Shown here: piece by piece, positions 53,891 to 63,326 of the stretch
Numbering within the stretch: position 1 is the stretch's first letter
Layout: every line of letters starts with the position of its first letter
Source: an uncultured Clostridia bacterium
GTDB taxonomy: Bacteria; Bacillota; Clostridia; Lachnospirales; CAG-274
Assembly (NCBI GenBank): GCA_947585865.1
Contig: CANPXH010000002.1
Coordinates: 1-64,000, forward strand
Length of the DNA: 64,000 nt
Direction: 5' to 3'
Made by a program: the position numbers and the translations under genes
Notes under the pieces: model-generated
Seen by the model: only the letters and a program-made list of their open reading frames with translations
Databases searched by the model: none
Told to the model about the DNA's origin: nothing

Positions 53891-54750
53891 ATATGCTCTC
53901 TTATTTCCTTCAAAAATCCGTTATGACATTTTGCTCCGGGATTTCGTCTCAGCAAGGCGGCTCTCCTTTTGTCAACGGAGGACAGGTTCTTTTTCAGATC
54001 CATCATCCTGTTATGCAGTCTGTACGTAGGATATTCAAGATCCGTATTCTTCCATTCATTGATCTTTTCTTTTATATAATCGTCAAATTCCGTATAGGAA
54101 AGGGCGGTCTCCATTTTCTCTTTTATCTCCGCAGCAACAGCAGCTCTTTTTTCCTCGGCATTTTCAATGGCGGCCGTGATATCTTCTTTGATCTCCTTAA
54201 GCTCAGACATAAGCCTTTCGTTGGAGAGTATCATCTCTCTTAAGCTGTAAGCGGCATTGAAGGAACGCACAAAGTCAATTGCAAATATAACGGTAAGCAC
54301 GGATGCGGCGGCTATTGTAAAGGCTTCGGTCAGGGAAAATACAAAATCGGCTATGGGAGCGTTTACCGCATATGTTATGAGAAGCCCCATAAAGCCCCAT
54401 GTAATGCTGGATTTAAGACAAATATGTCCCTTATAGTTCATAAAATTTTTGCTGTAATCCCAGTATTTTACCTTGAATAGCTTTTCCATAACGGATCCGG
54501 TAAAAAATTCGAGCACGGTAGCTGTGACGGCAGCTACTATATATACGAGCAAGGGGGTTGAGATAAAGGGCAGTGTTGTAAAGATTATGCTTACTGCACC
54601 GAAGCCGTATATGGGCAAAAAGGGTATGGTCATAAAACCTCTGTTCACCCACTTTTTTTCCTTTAAGGAAACATAGCAGCTTTCAAAACACCAGCCTAAA
54701 AAACTGTATATAAAAAACATCATATAAAATGTCAGAAAATCATATTCCAT
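53875..54750 (-). CDS. Putative ABC transporter permease CmpB-like membrane protein
   Basis: A 291-residue protein. The N-half has five to six helices with LGWCFESCYVSLKEKKWVN and the DYSKNFMNYKGHICLKSS motif typical of the CmpB-type putative permease family. The C-half (about 185-291) is a charged cytoplasmic coiled-coil region. No ATPase is adjacent, so ABC transport is a family label rather than shown. It is monocistronic, downstream of wecB across a terminator. Confidence 0.78.
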   Translation of the reverse strand: MEYDFLTFYMMFFIYSFLGWCFESCYVSLKEKKWVNRGFMTIPFLPIYGFGAVSIIFTTLPFISTPLLVYIVAAVTATVLEFFTGSVMEKLFKVKYWDYSKNFMNYKGHICLKSSITWGFMGLLITYAVNAPIADFVFSLTEAFTIAAASVLTVIFAIDFVRSFNAAYSLREMILSNERLMSELKEIKEDITAAIENAEEKRAAVAAEIKEKMETALSYTEFDDYIKEKINEWKNTDLEYPTYRLHNRMMDLKKNLSSVDKRRAALLRRNPGAKCHNGFLKEIREHIKKGD

Positions 54751-54771
54751 ATTTATACCCCATATTATTTG

Positions 54772-54798
54772 AAGGCTGCCATATCAGGCAGCCTTTTT
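54772..54798 (-). terminator. wecB terminator
   Basis: GGCTGCC and GGCAGCC arms with a six-base loop, flanked by A/T runs, immediately after the wecB stop on the minus strand. Confidence 0.75.
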
Positions 54799-54802
54799 AT
54801 TT

Positions 54803-55948
54803 TTAATAATCCTCGGGTCTGTCCTGTCTGAGACCGAAGTAATATCTTATTGCTTCGACTATCCTCTCGGCAGCATAGCCATCGCCGAAGGGGTTCTTGG
54901 CGGCAACCATTTTGCTGTAGGTATCCTTGTTTTCCAAAAGCTCCTTAGCCTGAGCATATATCTCATCCTCATGTACACCTGCCAGCTTAAGGGTACCGGC
55001 TTCAACGCCTTCCGGTCTTTCGGTAACGTTTCTGAGCACAAGTACAGGCTTGCCCATGGAAGGCACCTCTTCCTGAAGCCCGCCGCTGTCGGTCATTACC
55101 ATATAGCTTAGGTTCATAAGGTTATGCATATTTCTGATATCGATAGGGTCTATAAGGCGTATCCTGTCATGACCGCCGAGAACTCTGTCAGCCACATCTC
55201 TTACTGCCGGATTGGGATGTACCGCATATACCACTTCAATATCATCATAGTCGTTTACCAGCCTTAAAACAGCCCTGCATATATTCTCAAGAGGTTCGCC
55301 CAAATTTTCTCTTCTGTGAGCGGTCATCGTTATGACTCTCTTGTTCTTATAATCTATATTATTCAGTATATCCACATCGAATACAAAGTTATCCGTGATC
55401 GTGGTCTTAAGACAGTCTACGGCAGTGTTTCCCGTAATAAATATACCGTCGGGGCTTATGTTCTCCTTTAAAAGATGCTCCTTGGCAAGCTTTGTGGGAG
55501 CAAAGTGCAGATCCGCCATATGCCCCGTAAGCACTCTGTTCATTTCTTCGGGGAAGGGCTGGGTCTTGTCGTATGTCCTTAAGCCCGCTTCAACATGGCC
55601 AAGCTTTATACCGCTGTAGAAGGCGGCAAGAGAGCCTGCAAATGTAGTGGTGGTATCGCCGTGTACAAGCACAAGATCGGGCCTTGCCTCGGACATTACT
55701 TCTTCAAGACCCTTAAGAGCCTTTATTGTAATATCCGTAAGAGTCTGGCGCTGTGTCATAATATCCAAGTCATAGTCGGGGCTGAGCTTGAATATATCCA
55801 GTACCTGATCCAGCATCTCTCTGTGCTGTGCCGTAACGCATACTATCTGCTCTATTTCGTCACACTTGTCCATAGCCTTTATAAGAGGAGCCATTTTAGT
55901 GGCTTCAGGCCTGGTGCCGAATATACTCATAACCTTTATTTTATCCAT
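54803..55948 (-). CDS. wecB: UDP-N-acetylglucosamine 2-epimerase (non-hydrolysing)
   Basis: A 381-residue GT-B fold epimerase. It begins with the MSIFGTRPEATKMAPL motif and has VHGDTTTTFAGSLAAFYSG, GHVEAGLRTYDK, and DSGGLQEEVPSMGKPVLVLR (about 285-304). It interconverts UDP-GlcNAc and UDP-ManNAc for wall polymers. The ATG 55948, 6 bp after GAGGTG, is chosen over GTG 55957. Confidence 0.94.
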   Translation of the reverse strand: MDKIKVMSIFGTRPEATKMAPLIKAMDKCDEIEQIVCVTAQHREMLDQVLDIFKLSPDYDLDIMTQRQTLTDITIKALKGLEEVMSEARPDLVLVHGDTTTTFAGSLAAFYSGIKLGHVEAGLRTYDKTQPFPEEMNRVLTGHMADLHFAPTKLAKEHLLKENISPDGIFITGNTAVDCLKTTITDNFVFDVDILNNIDYKNKRVITMTAHRRENLGEPLENICRAVLRLVNDYDDIEVVYAVHPNPAVRDVADRVLGGHDRIRLIDPIDIRNMHNLMNLSYMVMTDSGGLQEEVPSMGKPVLVLRNVTERPEGVEAGTLKLAGVHEDEIYAQAKELLENKDTYSKMVAAKNPFGDGYAAERIVEAIRYYFGLRQDRPEDY

Positions 55949-56020
55949 AATAAACACCTCATGATCTTTTATTTCTTATATATATTTAAACATAAATTAC
56001 ACTTTTTTTCAACAATTATT

Positions 56021-56749
56021 TCAATAATCCACGCTTTTGAGCGTAAGGCCTCTCGGCGGCATTGTTATGCCTGCCTTGGAGCGGTCGCGGGAAAGTATTA
56101 TCTGCTTTACATATTCGGGAGGAAATTTGCCTGTGCCTGCGTCTAAAAGGGTGCCTGTCATTATTCTCACCATATTGTAAAGGAAGCCGTTTCCCTTAAA
56201 TGTAAACGTTATCTCGGTGCCCTCTTGTTCTATATCTATGGAGTAAACATTCCTTACCGTGGATTTTTTGATCCTTTTGTTTGAGCAGAAGGCCTTGAAA
56301 TCCTTTTCGCCTACCATATAGCCCGCCGCTTTTTTAATGCCTTCCATATCTATGTCATAGGGAAAGTGCTGGACTGTCCTTCTTGTAAATACATTGGGCT
56401 TTTTGCCTGTGTCTATTTTGTATATATATGTTTTGCCTTTGGCGCTAAGCCTTGCGTGAAATCTGTCATCTACAGCTTGACAGTGTATTATCCTTATATC
56501 GGCAGGCAGAATATTATTTAGCTTGTCCATAATGTCGGCGCATTCCCTTGTCAGCTTGAAATTTGCCGTTTGACCCAAGGCATGGACTCCTGCATCGGTC
56601 CTGCCGGAGCCGTTTACCTCCGCTCTCTCTCCCGTAATTTCATAAACGGCATTTTCTATTATATTTTGTATAGTGTCGGCAGCATTTTTCTGACGCTGCC
56701 AGCCGTTGTATCTTGTGCCTTCGTATTCTATGATTATTTTGTAGTTCAT
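56021..56749 (-). CDS. truA: tRNA pseudouridine(38-40) synthase
   Basis: A 242-residue TruA. The catalytic Asp is in GSGRTDAGVHALGQ (about 47-60). RFHARLSAKGKTYIYKID and GNGFLYNMVRIMTGTLL are family segments. It modifies the anticodon arm of tRNAs. There is an ATG with GAGGA upstream; the gene is independent of wecB. Confidence 0.95.
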   Translation of the reverse strand: MNYKIIIEYEGTRYNGWQRQKNAADTIQNIIENAVYEITGERAEVNGSGRTDAGVHALGQTANFKLTRECADIMDKLNNILPADIRIIHCQAVDDRFHARLSAKGKTYIYKIDTGKKPNVFTRRTVQHFPYDIDMEGIKKAAGYMVGEKDFKAFCSNKRIKKSTVRNVYSIDIEQEGTEITFTFKGNGFLYNMVRIMTGTLLDAGTGKFPPEYVKQIILSRDRSKAGITMPPRGLTLKSVDY

Positions 56750-56897
56750 ATCTGTCCTCGTTTTTTTATTTAAGTATATCCCAATAATATAAATATTGCA
56801 ACAGTAAAGAGACCGCTGAGTTAAATTTGCGGTGCAAAAGAGATATGCTTGATCGGCAGGCCTTCGCCGACACAGTATGGTAAAGGCCGTAATATAA

Positions 56898-56930
56898 AAG
56901 GGCTGCCGCTTTTAATGCGACAGCCCTTAA
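56898..56930 (-). terminator. lon terminator
   Basis: AAGGGCTGTCGC pairs with GCGGCAGCCCTT with one mismatch on the minus strand, a few bases beyond the lon stop. The remaining truA-lon gap (56750-56897) shows nothing recognisable. Confidence 0.75.
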
Positions 56931-56932
56931 GC

Positions 56933-59236
56933 TTATCTTATCAAACTGTTTGTAAGAACTTCGTTCATAGCTTCCGCCAAAACGAATTCCATATTTTCCC
57001 TGCCGTATTCAGGTATCTCCTCTAAGTCGGGAGCGTTTTCAACAGGTATTATTACCTTTTTCACTCCGGCTCTCTTGGCGGCAAGAACTTTTTCTTTAAG
57101 TCCGCCTATAGGCATTACCTTACCTCTTATGCTTATTTCTCCGGTCATGGCAATGTCAGCCCTTATGGGAGTTTTGGTCATAGCGGATATCATGGCGGTT
57201 GCCATAGTTATGCCTGCTGAAGGGCCGTCTTTAGGGGTAGCCCCTTCGGGGATGTGTATATGAACGTCTGTATTGTCAAAGTCTATATCCACGCCTAATG
57301 CCTCGGCATTTGCTCTTATATAGCTGAGGGCGGCATTATAGCTTTCCTCCATGACCTTGCCTACGTTGCCTGTTATTTTAAAGTTGCCGCTGCCCTTAAG
57401 TATATTTACCTCTACGTCAAGAGTCGTACCGCCTACCGTTGTCCATGCAAGACCCTTGCATACGCCTATCTCATTTTTGGAATTGATAGTTTCGGGATGG
57501 AACCTCTTCTTGCCTAAAAAGTCTGTGAGATTCTTCTTTGTGACTACAACGGGAGTATCGTTCTCAAGCTGGAGCTTAACGGCTTTGCGGCATATTGTGC
57601 CTATAAGCCTTTCAAGAGTTCTTACTCCTGCCTCACGGGTATAGCAGTCTATTATCTCATCTATGGCGTCTTTCCTTATTCTGAGCTGTGCTCTTGTAAG
57701 TCCGTTTTCCTTAAGCTGCTTCGGCACAAGGTAGTCGGCAGCTATGTGATACTTTTCTTCGGCAGTATAGCTTGAAAGCTCCACTATCTCAAGTCTGTCT
57801 CTTAAAGGAGCGGGAATAGTGTCAAGACTGTTGGCTGTACATATGAAAAGACAATGGCTCAGATCATAGGGCATCTCTATATAGTTATCTCTGAAATTGA
57901 CATTTTGCTCGCCGTCAAGCACCTCAAGAAATGCTGCTGAAGGATCGCCCTTGTAATCCCGACCCATTTTGTCTATCTCATCCAAAAGCATAAGGGGATT
58001 GGAAGCGCCTGCCTGCTTTATAGCCGTTATGATCCTTCCGGGCATAGCGCCTAGGTATGTTCTTCTGTGTCCTCTTATCTCGGCCTCATCGCTTATGCCG
58101 CCAAGGCTCATCCTCACATATTCTCTGCCCAAGGCTCTTGCCACAGACTTTGCTATAGATGTCTTTCCCACGCCGGGAGGGCCTACAAGACAAAGTATGG
58201 GGGCATTGGGATTTTCAACATTGAGTCTGACTGCAAGATATTCTATGATCCTTTCTTTCACCTTTTCAAGACCGTAGTGATCTTTATTAAGTATCTGCTC
58301 TGCTTTTTTGAGAGACTTACTTTCCGTAGTCATATTGCCCCACGGAAGTGAAAGCACATTGTCTATATAATCCCTTATGATAGAACCCTCGGCTGTGCCT
58401 TGAGAAACACGCTTGAGCCTGTCGAATTCCTTTTCAAGCTTTTCAACAGCGTATTCAGGCATATCCAGCTCAGTCATTTTCTTTCTGTAAGCGGCTATTT
58501 CTTCGCCTACGCCGCTTTTATCGCCAAGCTCTTCGTTTATAGCCTTGAGCTCTTCACGAAGGAAGTATTCCTTTTGAGCCTCTTCCATATTTTCTCTTGC
58601 CTTCATTATGATATCATTTTTGACATCGGCTCTTTTTATTTCCTTTTCGATAAGACGTATGGTAAGGAGAGCTCTTTCGTATACATCCGTTTCTTCCAAA
58701 ACGGCTCTCTTGTCTGCAAAGCTCTTTACCAGCTTATCTGCCAGCTTGTCGCAGAGAACGCCCAAATCGTTTATGGATCTGATCTCGTTTACAAGATGGG
58801 GCTGAAGCATGGGCACCGAACCTCTGTATTTGGCAAAAAGCTCATGCAAAAGCTCTATCGTAATGTTTGTCTTTTCATCATCGGCTGTGTTTATCTCGAC
58901 CATTGTTTCAAGCTGACAAAGTGAAAAGTCTTTATTTTTTTGAACACTGTCGATATATGCTCTTTCCGTACATCTTACAGAAAGCTTTATACCGCCGTCA
59001 AGACCTCTTATGGCATTTTTTATTTTTGCCACGGTGCCGATCCTGAAAATGTTCCCTTCCGTAATGCCGTTGTCATAGACCTTGGCATTTACAAGCATTA
59101 TATAACTGTCAGTACCCATAGCCGCTTTTATGGACTCAAGATACTTCTCCTCGTCTACACTAATAGTATAATTGCATTTGGGGTAGGGAACTGTTTCATC
59201 AAGCAATAATATAGGCATAACTCTCATATTCTCCAT
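56933..59236 (-). CDS. lon: ATP-dependent protease Lon
   Basis: A 767-residue Lon. N-domain (about 1-200), AAA+ module with P-loop CLVGPPGVGKTSIA and Walker B MLLDEIDKMG, sensor GMS-type region, and the protease domain with catalytic Ser in EGATPKDGPSAGITMATA and Lys in GLKEKVLAAKRAG. It degrades misfolded and regulatory proteins. The ATG 59236 is 7 bp behind GAGGTG; a longer GTG start at 59269 has no good site. Confidence 0.95.
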   Translation of the reverse strand: MENMRVMPILLLDETVPYPKCNYTISVDEEKYLESIKAAMGTDSYIMLVNAKVYDNGITEGNIFRIGTVAKIKNAIRGLDGGIKLSVRCTERAYIDSVQKNKDFSLCQLETMVEINTADDEKTNITIELLHELFAKYRGSVPMLQPHLVNEIRSINDLGVLCDKLADKLVKSFADKRAVLEETDVYERALLTIRLIEKEIKRADVKNDIIMKARENMEEAQKEYFLREELKAINEELGDKSGVGEEIAAYRKKMTELDMPEYAVEKLEKEFDRLKRVSQGTAEGSIIRDYIDNVLSLPWGNMTTESKSLKKAEQILNKDHYGLEKVKERIIEYLAVRLNVENPNAPILCLVGPPGVGKTSIAKSVARALGREYVRMSLGGISDEAEIRGHRRTYLGAMPGRIITAIKQAGASNPLMLLDEIDKMGRDYKGDPSAAFLEVLDGEQNVNFRDNYIEMPYDLSHCLFICTANSLDTIPAPLRDRLEIVELSSYTAEEKYHIAADYLVPKQLKENGLTRAQLRIRKDAIDEIIDCYTREAGVRTLERLIGTICRKAVKLQLENDTPVVVTKKNLTDFLGKKRFHPETINSKNEIGVCKGLAWTTVGGTTLDVEVNILKGSGNFKITGNVGKVMEESYNAALSYIRANAEALGVDIDFDNTDVHIHIPEGATPKDGPSAGITMATAMISAMTKTPIRADIAMTGEISIRGKVMPIGGLKEKVLAAKRAGVKKVIIPVENAPDLEEIPEYGRENMEFVLAEAMNEVLTNSLIR

Positions 59237-59269
59237 AAAACAACACCTCACAAAAAAATTATTCTCCAC

Positions 59270-59334
59270 AGCACATAAGTGCTTAACTTACCTCACGTTA
59301 ATTATACCTTAAAACAAATGCTATTTCAATAGCA
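59270..59334 (-). promoter_or_regulatory. lon promoter with inverted repeat on the -35 box and a leader hairpin
   Basis: Minus strand TTGAAA (59329-59324), 17 bp, TATAAT (59306-59301). A perfect TGCTATT-N2-AATAGCA repeat (59319-59334) covers the -35. A second inverted repeat, AGCAC-N4-GTGCT (59270-59283), lies just after the expected start. Neither is CIRCE or a CtsR heptad pair. Confidence 0.7.
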
Positions 59335-59341
59335 TAAAAGC

Positions 59342-61201
59342 TTATTTTTCTGCCAAAAGCTCCATAATTTTATTGCTTCTCGCAATAAATTCCGTCATGG
59401 CTTCCATAGACAGGGGCTTGTGGCTCATAACGGCAAGATCGTATATATGCTTGCATATCATATCCGCCTCGTCCTTCTTGCTGTCCTTTATATCCAAAAG
59501 AAGCTTTACGACATTGTTATTGCTGTTGAGCACAAGTGTTTCGTCGGAGGGGAAGGTATTGTTTCCCATGCCGTACATTATGCTCATTTCCTGCATACGC
59601 CTTGACTGCTCGCTAAGCTCTATCATGGCTGACACACTTTCATCCTTAAGGTTCTCAACGCTTATTTTAATATCGTCTTTGCCCAGCACGCTCTTGAAAA
59701 GCTCCTCAAGGGCATCCTTATCTATGTCGGTTTCATTTTCTGACTTGAGCATATCGGATACCGCCGAGTCTATTCTTGCAAACTGCACGCCGCCGCTGTA
59801 TGCCTCAAGAAAGCTGACATAAGGTATATCGAGCTTTGTATCCAGCACAACGGCTTCCATGCCTTCATCCTTGAACATTTTTATATACTGAGCCTGCTGC
59901 TGTATATCGCTTACATAGAATACCTTGTTTTCGGCCTTATCCTTGTTGTTATCAGTATATTCACTTAAGGTCTCATACTTTCCGTCTGTGGTCTTGAAAA
60001 GAAGTATGTCTTTTACCTTTTCGTAGAATTCATGCTCTCTCATAGCGCCGTATTTTATAAACGGACTGATGTCCTCCCAAAACCTTTCGTACTCCGCTCT
60101 GTCCTTTTTAAAAAGTGAATTGAGCTTGTCTGCCACCTTTTTGGTGATATACTTGCTCATCTTCGTAACATAACCGTCGTTTTGAAGGAAGCTCCTGCTT
60201 ACATTGAGCGGAAGATCGGGGCAGTCGATCGTACCCTTTAGCAGAAGAAGGAATTCGGGGATCACTTCCTTAAGGTTATCGGCTATGAATACCTGATTGT
60301 TATATAGCTTTACCTGACCCTCTATAGACTCCAGCTCATGCTTGAGCTTTGGGAAATAAAGTATGCCCTTTAATCTGAAGGGGTAGTCCATATTCAGATG
60401 TATCCAAAAAAGAGGATCGTTGAAGTCGGAAAATACCTTGTGATAAAATGCCTTGTATTCCTCATCGGTACACTCGGAAGGCTTCTTGAGCCAAAGAGGC
60501 GCCGTGTCGTTTACAGGCTTTTCTTCTGCATCGCCGGTATTGTCATCCTCCTTCTTTTCACTTTCCTTTTTTTCTTCTTCAAAGTAGATCTCAACAGGCA
60601 TAAAATAGCAGTATTTTGCAAGTATCTCCTTAAGCTTCCAGCCATTTAAAAATTCCTTGCTCTCTTCGCCTATATGCAGTGTGATGACGGTACCTCTGTC
60701 CACCTTATCACTGTCGCCGATCTCATACTCAACGCCGCCGTCGCATATCCACTTTGCGGCGGGAGCATCGGGTATGTAGCTCTTGGAGTCTATCTCTACC
60801 TTGTCCGCCACCATAAATGCAGAATAGAAGCCAAGACCAAAGTGACCTATTATATCGTTGCCGTTTTCAAACTTGTCCTGATACTTGGCGATGAAGTCAC
60901 TTGCTCCCGAAAAGGCTATCTGAGTAATGTACTCTTTTATCTCGTCTGCCGTCATTCCTATACCGTTGTCTATGACCTGTATCGTCTTTTCTTCTTCGTT
61001 GAGTCTGACGGTGACCCTGTATTCCACGCTGTCGCTTACATCCGCTTCACCCATGGACTTAAGCTTTTTAAGCTTGCTTATGGCGTCACAGCCGTTGCTC
61101 ACAAGCTCTCTGAGAAAAATATCTGTATCTGAGTATAACCATTTCTTGATAATAGGGAAAATATTTTCACTGTTGATTGATAAATTGCCTTTTTCCATCA
61201 T
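59342..61201 (-). CDS. htpG: Molecular chaperone HtpG (Hsp90)
   Basis: A 619-residue Hsp90. N-terminal ATPase (about 1-220) has ELVSNGCDAISKLK, DNGIGMTADEIKEYI and HFGLGFYSAFMVADKV. The middle and dimer domains follow, without the eukaryotic MEEVD end. An acidic stretch (about 212-232, KKESEKKEDDNTGDAEEK) is a longer linker than in E. coli HtpG. CIRCE lies upstream. Confidence 0.95.
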   Translation of the reverse strand: MMEKGNLSINSENIFPIIKKWLYSDTDIFLRELVSNGCDAISKLKKLKSMGEADVSDSVEYRVTVRLNEEEKTIQVIDNGIGMTADEIKEYITQIAFSGASDFIAKYQDKFENGNDIIGHFGLGFYSAFMVADKVEIDSKSYIPDAPAAKWICDGGVEYEIGDSDKVDRGTVITLHIGEESKEFLNGWKLKEILAKYCYFMPVEIYFEEEKKESEKKEDDNTGDAEEKPVNDTAPLWLKKPSECTDEEYKAFYHKVFSDFNDPLFWIHLNMDYPFRLKGILYFPKLKHELESIEGQVKLYNNQVFIADNLKEVIPEFLLLLKGTIDCPDLPLNVSRSFLQNDGYVTKMSKYITKKVADKLNSLFKKDRAEYERFWEDISPFIKYGAMREHEFYEKVKDILLFKTTDGKYETLSEYTDNNKDKAENKVFYVSDIQQQAQYIKMFKDEGMEAVVLDTKLDIPYVSFLEAYSGGVQFARIDSAVSDMLKSENETDIDKDALEELFKSVLGKDDIKISVENLKDESVSAMIELSEQSRRMQEMSIMYGMGNNTFPSDETLVLNSNNNVVKLLLDIKDSKKDEADMICKHIYDLAVMSHKPLSMEAMTEFIARSNKIMELLAEK

Positions 61202-61246
61202 AATAACATCTCCTTGAAAATTAAAAGTAGAACTCTCTCATATATA

Positions 61247-61274
61247 ATTATACATACAAGTTTGAAAATGTCAA
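61247..61274 (-). promoter_or_regulatory. htpG promoter
   Basis: TTGACA (61274-61269), a 16-bp spacer and TATAAT (61252-61247) on the minus strand, about 45 bp before the start codon. Both boxes are consensus. Confidence 0.85.
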
Positions 61275-61281
61275 GAGAAAA

Positions 61282-61308
61282 TTAGCACTCATTTAAAAAG
61301 AGTGCTAA
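61282..61308 (-). promoter_or_regulatory. CIRCE element (HrcA operator) upstream of htpG
   Basis: Perfect CIRCE inverted repeat TTAGCACTC-N9-GAGTGCTAA. It sits 8 bp upstream of the -35 box, not over or after the start point as at groE and hrcA promoters. HrcA repression is the expected control; hrcA is not in the window. Confidence 0.93.
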
Positions 61309-61351
61309 CAATTTTGCAAATATTTTGTTTGAAATGAAATTTCCGTATATT

Positions 61352-63205
61352 TTATGCTTTGCTTCTGAAAAAATCATAGACCGCTTGGGCAGATTTTTTG
61401 TCCATTCCCTTTACCTTGGACAATTCCTCAACATCCGCCGCCATTATCTTGTCTATATCTCCGAAATGGAGCATAAGAGCCTTCCTTCTGACGGAGCCTA
61501 TGCCGTTTATATCATCGAGTATGCTGTGTATTTGCTTTTTGGAGCGAAGGGAACGATGATATTCTATGGCAAAGCGATGGACTTCATCCTGTATTCTGGT
61601 AAGGAGCTTAAAGCCCTCCGATGAGTAGGGCAATGTTATTTCCTTTCCGTTGTATATGATACCTCTTGTCCTGTGGCGGTCGTCTTTTATCATACCGCAT
61701 ACCGCCACATTTATATTGAGATCGGCAAGAGCCTGCTCCACAGCCGTTATCTGTCCTTTGCCTCCGTCAATGAAAAGCATATCGGGTAGTCTGTCAAAGC
61801 CTGCCTTTTTGCCTATGTTGTTTTTTTCGTTTATATATCTTGTGAAGCGTCTTGTTATGACTTCATACATAGAGGCATAATCGTTAGCTCCCACAACGCT
61901 TTTTATCTTGAATTTTCTGTAATCGCTTCTCTTGGGTCTTCCGTTTTCAAACACCACCATGGAAGCAACGGACTCAAAGCCCTGTGTGTTGGATATATCG
62001 TAGCTTTCTATCCTGTTCAGCTCGGTATCTGTACCAAGTGCCGACTGTATCTCACCAAGAGCACCCTTTGTTCTGTCCTGTTCTCTTTTCATTTCTGCGC
62101 CGAATTTATCCAATGTGATATGGGCATTTTGCCTTGCCATATCCACAAGCCTTTTTCTTTCGCCCTTTTGAGGTATCAGTATGTTTACTCTTTGGCCTTT
62201 CTGTTCGCTGAGCCATTGGCTTATTATATCGTGATCGTCTATGTCGCACTGAAGCATTATCTCCTTGGGTATAAAGGGAGTGCCGCTGTAGAACTGCTGA
62301 GTGAATTCGGAAAGCACGGCGGAGTCTGTCATATATCGGCAATCCTCCAGCATAAAATGCTCTCTTCCCGTTATTCTGCCGCCTCTTATAAAGAATACCT
62401 GTATAACGTATTCGCCCTCGTCTCCCTTTGCAAAGGCTATTACGTCTCTGTCATTTGTGTGCATATTTTCTATTATCTGCTTTTCGTTGAGCGTTTTTAC
62501 GTTTTCTATGGTATCTCTGTATTCCGCCGCCTTTTCAAACTCTAGATCCTCAGACGCACGCATCATTTTTTCTTTTAGCTCGGCAATTATGCCGTCTGTT
62601 TTGCCGCTTAAAAAATTTATTATGCCGTCTATCATATTATTGTATCTTTCCTCCGATATAAGTCCGTTACAGGGGGCGTTGCACAGACCTATGTGATAAT
62701 TAAGGCACGGCCTTTCTTTGCCTATATCTCTGGGGAATACCTTGCTGCATCTTCTCAGCTTCCATATTTTGTTTATAAGCTCTATATTTTCCTTTACGGT
62801 AAGTCCACTTGTAAACGGGCCGAAATATCTTGCCTTGTCCTTTAAATGCTTTCTTGTCATAAAGACACGGGGGAACATTTCGTTTGTGGTCACTTTTATA
62901 TAGGGATATGTCTTGTCGTCTTTAAGAAGTATGTTATAGCGTGGAGAATACTTTTTAATAAGGGAATTTTCCAATATAAGAGCCTCCACCTCGCTGCCCG
63001 TTACGATGTATTCAAAATGGTCGATATGGCTGACCATAGTCTTCACCTTCGGGGAATGATTGGAGTTATGCTGAAAATATTGTCTTACTCTGTTTTTTAA
63101 TATCTTGGCCTTGCCCACATATATCACTTCATCACTTTCGTTTTTCATTATATATACGCCCGGGTCTTCGGGCAGCTTTTTAAGCTCAGCCTGTATATCA
63201 AACAT
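61352..63205 (-). CDS. uvrC: Excinuclease ABC subunit C
   Basis: A 617-residue UvrC. GIY-YIG domain (DPGVYIMKNESDEVIYVGKAK, about 14-34), a UvrB-binding UVR motif (about 200-240), an RNase H-like nuclease region (SYDISNTQGFESVASMV; FIDGGKGQ) and a C-terminal helix-hairpin-helix (INGIGSVRRKALMLHFG; KVKGMDKKSAQAVYDFF). It makes both incisions in nucleotide excision repair. The start at 63205 follows GAGGTGA. Confidence 0.95.
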   Translation of the reverse strand: MFDIQAELKKLPEDPGVYIMKNESDEVIYVGKAKILKNRVRQYFQHNSNHSPKVKTMVSHIDHFEYIVTGSEVEALILENSLIKKYSPRYNILLKDDKTYPYIKVTTNEMFPRVFMTRKHLKDKARYFGPFTSGLTVKENIELINKIWKLRRCSKVFPRDIGKERPCLNYHIGLCNAPCNGLISEERYNNMIDGIINFLSGKTDGIIAELKEKMMRASEDLEFEKAAEYRDTIENVKTLNEKQIIENMHTNDRDVIAFAKGDEGEYVIQVFFIRGGRITGREHFMLEDCRYMTDSAVLSEFTQQFYSGTPFIPKEIMLQCDIDDHDIISQWLSEQKGQRVNILIPQKGERKRLVDMARQNAHITLDKFGAEMKREQDRTKGALGEIQSALGTDTELNRIESYDISNTQGFESVASMVVFENGRPKRSDYRKFKIKSVVGANDYASMYEVITRRFTRYINEKNNIGKKAGFDRLPDMLFIDGGKGQITAVEQALADLNINVAVCGMIKDDRHRTRGIIYNGKEITLPYSSEGFKLLTRIQDEVHRFAIEYHRSLRSKKQIHSILDDINGIGSVRRKALMLHFGDIDKIMAADVEELSKVKGMDKKSAQAVYDFFRSKA

Positions 63206-63326
63206 AGTATCACCTCGCTGTTTCAAGTATACCTCAGATCCTTATTTTTATCAACAATTATTAATACCCTGAAATAAAATATCCCATGCTTTCATAGAAT
63301 AGACCTATAAGGACAAGGAGGCTGTC

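Noticed and set aside
59270-59283. Second CIRCE element at lon
   Set aside because: AGCAC-N4-GTGCT has short arms and the wrong spacing; CIRCE needs TTAGCACTC-N9-GAGTGCTAA.
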